The notes under the pieces: generated by a model
The model's input: the letters and a program-made list of their open reading frames with translations, nothing else
Database searches by the model: none
What the model was told of the DNA's origin: nothing
Translations under genes and position numbers: made by a program
Shown: in pieces, positions 62,293 through 64,000 of the stretch
Numbering within the stretch: position 1 is the first letter of the stretch
Layout of the letters: the number at the start of each line of letters is the position of its first letter
Source of the DNA: Bacillus_BA fengqiuensis
GTDB taxonomy: Bacteria > Bacillota > Bacilli > Bacillales > Bacillaceae_H
Length of the DNA stretch: 64,000 bases
Direction: 5' to 3' (one strand)
NCBI GenBank assembly: GCA_030813035.1
Contig: JAUSTV010000012.1

Positions 62293-63339
62293 ATGGATCA
62301 ACGAAGAATAAACGAAACATTTTTAAAAGCTTGCCGAGGCGAAAAGACAGATTATGTTCCTGTATGGTACATGCGTCAGGCAGGCCGTTCACAACCCGAG
62401 TACAGAAAATTAAAGGAAAAATACTCCTTATTTGAAATTACGCATCAGCCGGAGCTGTGTGCCTATGTAACGCGTCTTCCTGTGGAGCAGTATGATGTAG
62501 ATGCAGCAATTCTTTATAAAGACATTATGACGCCGCTTCCAGCGATTGGAGTGGATGTTGATATTAAAACGGGTATTGGGCCAGTGATCGATAATCCTAT
62601 CCGTTCCATGGCTGATGTAGAAAAGTTAGGTGAAATTTCACCTGAAGAAGATGTGCCGTACGTATTGGAAACGATTAAGTTGCTGACAAGAGAGCAATTG
62701 AACGTACCGCTTATCGGTTTTGCCGGTGCACCGTTTACGCTGGCAAGCTATATGATTGAAGGCGGTCCATCGAAAAACTATAACAAAACAAAAGCATTTA
62801 TGTATGCGGAACCAAAAGCTTGGTTTGCTATGATGGACAAGTTGGCAGACATGACGATTACATATGTAAAGGCGCAAATCGATGCAGGGGCAAGGGCCGT
62901 CCAAATTTTTGATTCATGGGTTGGCGCCCTGAATGTGGCGGATTACCGCTATTTCATTAAACCGGTGATGGAACGCATTTTCTCTGAATTACGAGAGAAA
63001 AATGTGCCTCTTATCATGTTTGGAGTGGGGGCAAGTCATCTTGCAAAAGAGTGGCATGACCTCCCGCTTGATGTAGTCGGACTTGACTGGCGTCTACCAA
63101 TTCAAGAGGCGAGAGAGATGGGGATTACAAAAGCCGTTCAAGGAAACTTGGACCCTGCTATTCTTTTGGCACCATGGGAAGTCATTGAAGAGCGTGCGAA
63201 AGCCATTTTAGATCAAGGAATGACTCAACCGGGATATGTCTTCAACCTTGGACACGGCGTGTTCCCGCAAGTAAATCCAGAAACATTGAAAAGGTTGACT
63301 GCCTTTGTCCATGAGTATTCTGCAAGTAAACTGAAATAG
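62293..63339 (+). CDS. hemE: uroporphyrinogen decarboxylase
   Basis: A 348-residue enzyme that decarboxylates uroporphyrinogen III to coproporphyrinogen III in heme synthesis. The signature PVWYMRQAGRSQPEYR (residues 23-38) contains the substrate-binding Arg residues, ILYKDIMTPL carries the catalytic-region Asp, and GFAGAPFTLASYMIEGG and the C-terminal FNLGHGVFPQ motif are intact. The ribosome site is GGGGGAAAGG. First gene of the hemE-hemH unit, 164 bases before hemH. Confidence 0.96.
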   Translation: MDQRRINETFLKACRGEKTDYVPVWYMRQAGRSQPEYRKLKEKYSLFEITHQPELCAYVTRLPVEQYDVDAAILYKDIMTPLPAIGVDVDIKTGIGPVIDNPIRSMADVEKLGEISPEEDVPYVLETIKLLTREQLNVPLIGFAGAPFTLASYMIEGGPSKNYNKTKAFMYAEPKAWFAMMDKLADMTITYVKAQIDAGARAVQIFDSWVGALNVADYRYFIKPVMERIFSELREKNVPLIMFGVGASHLAKEWHDLPLDVVGLDWRLPIQEAREMGITKAVQGNLDPAILLAPWEVIEERAKAILDQGMTQPGYVFNLGHGVFPQVNPETLKRLTAFVHEYSASKLK

Positions 63340-63502
63340 GCAAAGCGGTCTATAGATGAAAGATGCGTGTTTTATGAGGGATCGACTAGGTGTGTCAGCA
63401 CTTGGCCGGTCCCTCACGAGCATTTAACTTTGAATTTCGTTTTGGATTCATGGCGAAATGAAGATTGGGCATGAACAAACTGTAAATGAGGTGCAGCAAA
63501 TA

Positions 63503-64000
63503 ATGAAGAATAAAAAAATGGGTTTACTTGTAATGGCCTATGGCACTCCATATAAAGAAGAAGATTTGGAACGCTACTATACGCATATTCGGCACGGACG
63601 AAAACCTTCTTCTGAAATGATTGAAGATTTAAGAAGCCGTTACGAAGCAATCGGAGGTATTTCTCCTCTTGCCAAAATTACACAGGAACAAGCGGGAAAG
63701 CTGGAACAGCGCTTAAATGAGGCTCAGGATGAAATTGAGTTCAAGATGTATCTGGGTTTAAAACATATTGAACCTTTTGTGGAAGATGCCGTGGAACAAA
63801 TGCATGAAGACGGAATCACAGAAGCGGTCAGCATTGTATTAGCCCCGCATTTTTCTACTTTCAGTGTAAAATCTTACAATGGACGTGCAAAAGAAACGGC
63901 AGAAGAAATCGGAGGGCCGATTATTCATTCGGTTGAAAGCTGGTATGATGAGCCGAAGTTTGTGGATTATTGGGCCAAACGTGTAAAGGACACGTTTTTA
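63503..64000 (+). CDS. hemH: coproporphyrin ferrochelatase, 5' part (cut by window end)
   Basis: The first 166 codons of HemH/CpfC, which inserts iron into coproporphyrin III. It starts MKNKKMGLLVMAYGTPYKEEDLERYYTHIRHGRKPS and includes YEAIGGISPLAKIT and VLAPHFSTFSVKSY, typical of Firmicute ferrochelatases. The site GAGGTG lies 9 bases before the ATG. The gene continues beyond 64000. Confidence 0.95.
   Translation, partial: MKNKKMGLLVMAYGTPYKEEDLERYYTHIRHGRKPSSEMIEDLRSRYEAIGGISPLAKITQEQAGKLEQRLNEAQDEIEFKMYLGLKHIEPFVEDAVEQMHEDGITEAVSIVLAPHFSTFSVKSYNGRAKETAEEIGGPIIHSVESWYDEPKFVDYWAKRVKDTFL

Noticed and set aside
1..64000. tRNA, rRNA or tmRNA genes
   Set aside because: I looked for the usual conserved segments (GTTCGANTC-type arms, rRNA cores) and found no supported gene; the insertion target is a protein gene.

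Overview
The window is chromosomal DNA of a Bacillus-like Firmicute (Bacillaceae). Both flanks keep a gene order familiar from Bacillus subtilis: hit (divergent), ecsA-ecsB-ecsC and yhaA on the left; yhgC/hmoB, pbpF, hemE and hemH on the right. No species can be named from the sequence alone.

A 50.9-kb AT-rich integrated island lies between the flanks. It sits inside yhfA: the 3' two thirds of that gene are at 6742-7690 and the 5' third at 58605-59047. Joining the two at an AC dinucleotide (7691-7692 = 58605-58606) restores 1392 nt, exactly 464 codons, in frame. Rejoining the element ends gives a symmetric attP: the core is flanked on both sides by 12 nt and then by the inverted heptamer CAAAAGA. 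This is what large serine recombinases use, and one is encoded inside the island (28833-30281).

The island looks like an accretion of related elements. A second att-like site lies at 17090-17130, followed by a degraded copy of the left end. A roughly 400-bp imperfect direct repeat (16680-17107 and 28382-28794) ends at that site and next to the recombinase gene. The working division is E1 (7.7-17.1 kb), E2 (17.1-28.8 kb) and E3 (28.8-58.6 kb).

E1 carries a zinc-ribbon/WD40-like protein, a second zinc-ribbon protein, small membrane or coiled-coil proteins, a tyrosine recombinase preceded by short repeats, a DUF4365-like nuclease candidate and a membrane-anchored protein. E2 carries a DUF2325 protein, a methyltransferase fused to a specificity half, a complete type I restriction system (hsdM-hsdS-hsdR), and an ImmA/IrrE protease plus PIN-domain pair.

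E3 carries the serine recombinase, a gene-poor stretch with decayed pieces and an orphan HEPN protein, a replication-relaxation-type protein behind an apparent attenuator, an SCC Cch-like AAA+ ATPase followed by an iteron-like region, an EVE-like protein, an XRE regulator with a divergent operon, and a duplicated excisionase-type DNA-binding protein. It then carries a probable RiPP locus: a 62-aa Cys-rich precursor, two enzymes each fusing an RRE to an E1/ThiF domain, and a UvrA-like ATPase that lacks the UvrB-binding domain. E3 ends with a pair of DUF262 (GmrSD-like) proteins and a MazF-like plus PIN operon.

The RiPP locus is the best candidate for an undescribed system. It has two MccB/PaaA-type enzymes but no YcaO, lanthionine synthetase or transporter nearby, and a UvrA2/DrrC-type protein that would suit self-protection against a DNA-directed product. 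The rest of the island is mainly defence and maintenance cargo.
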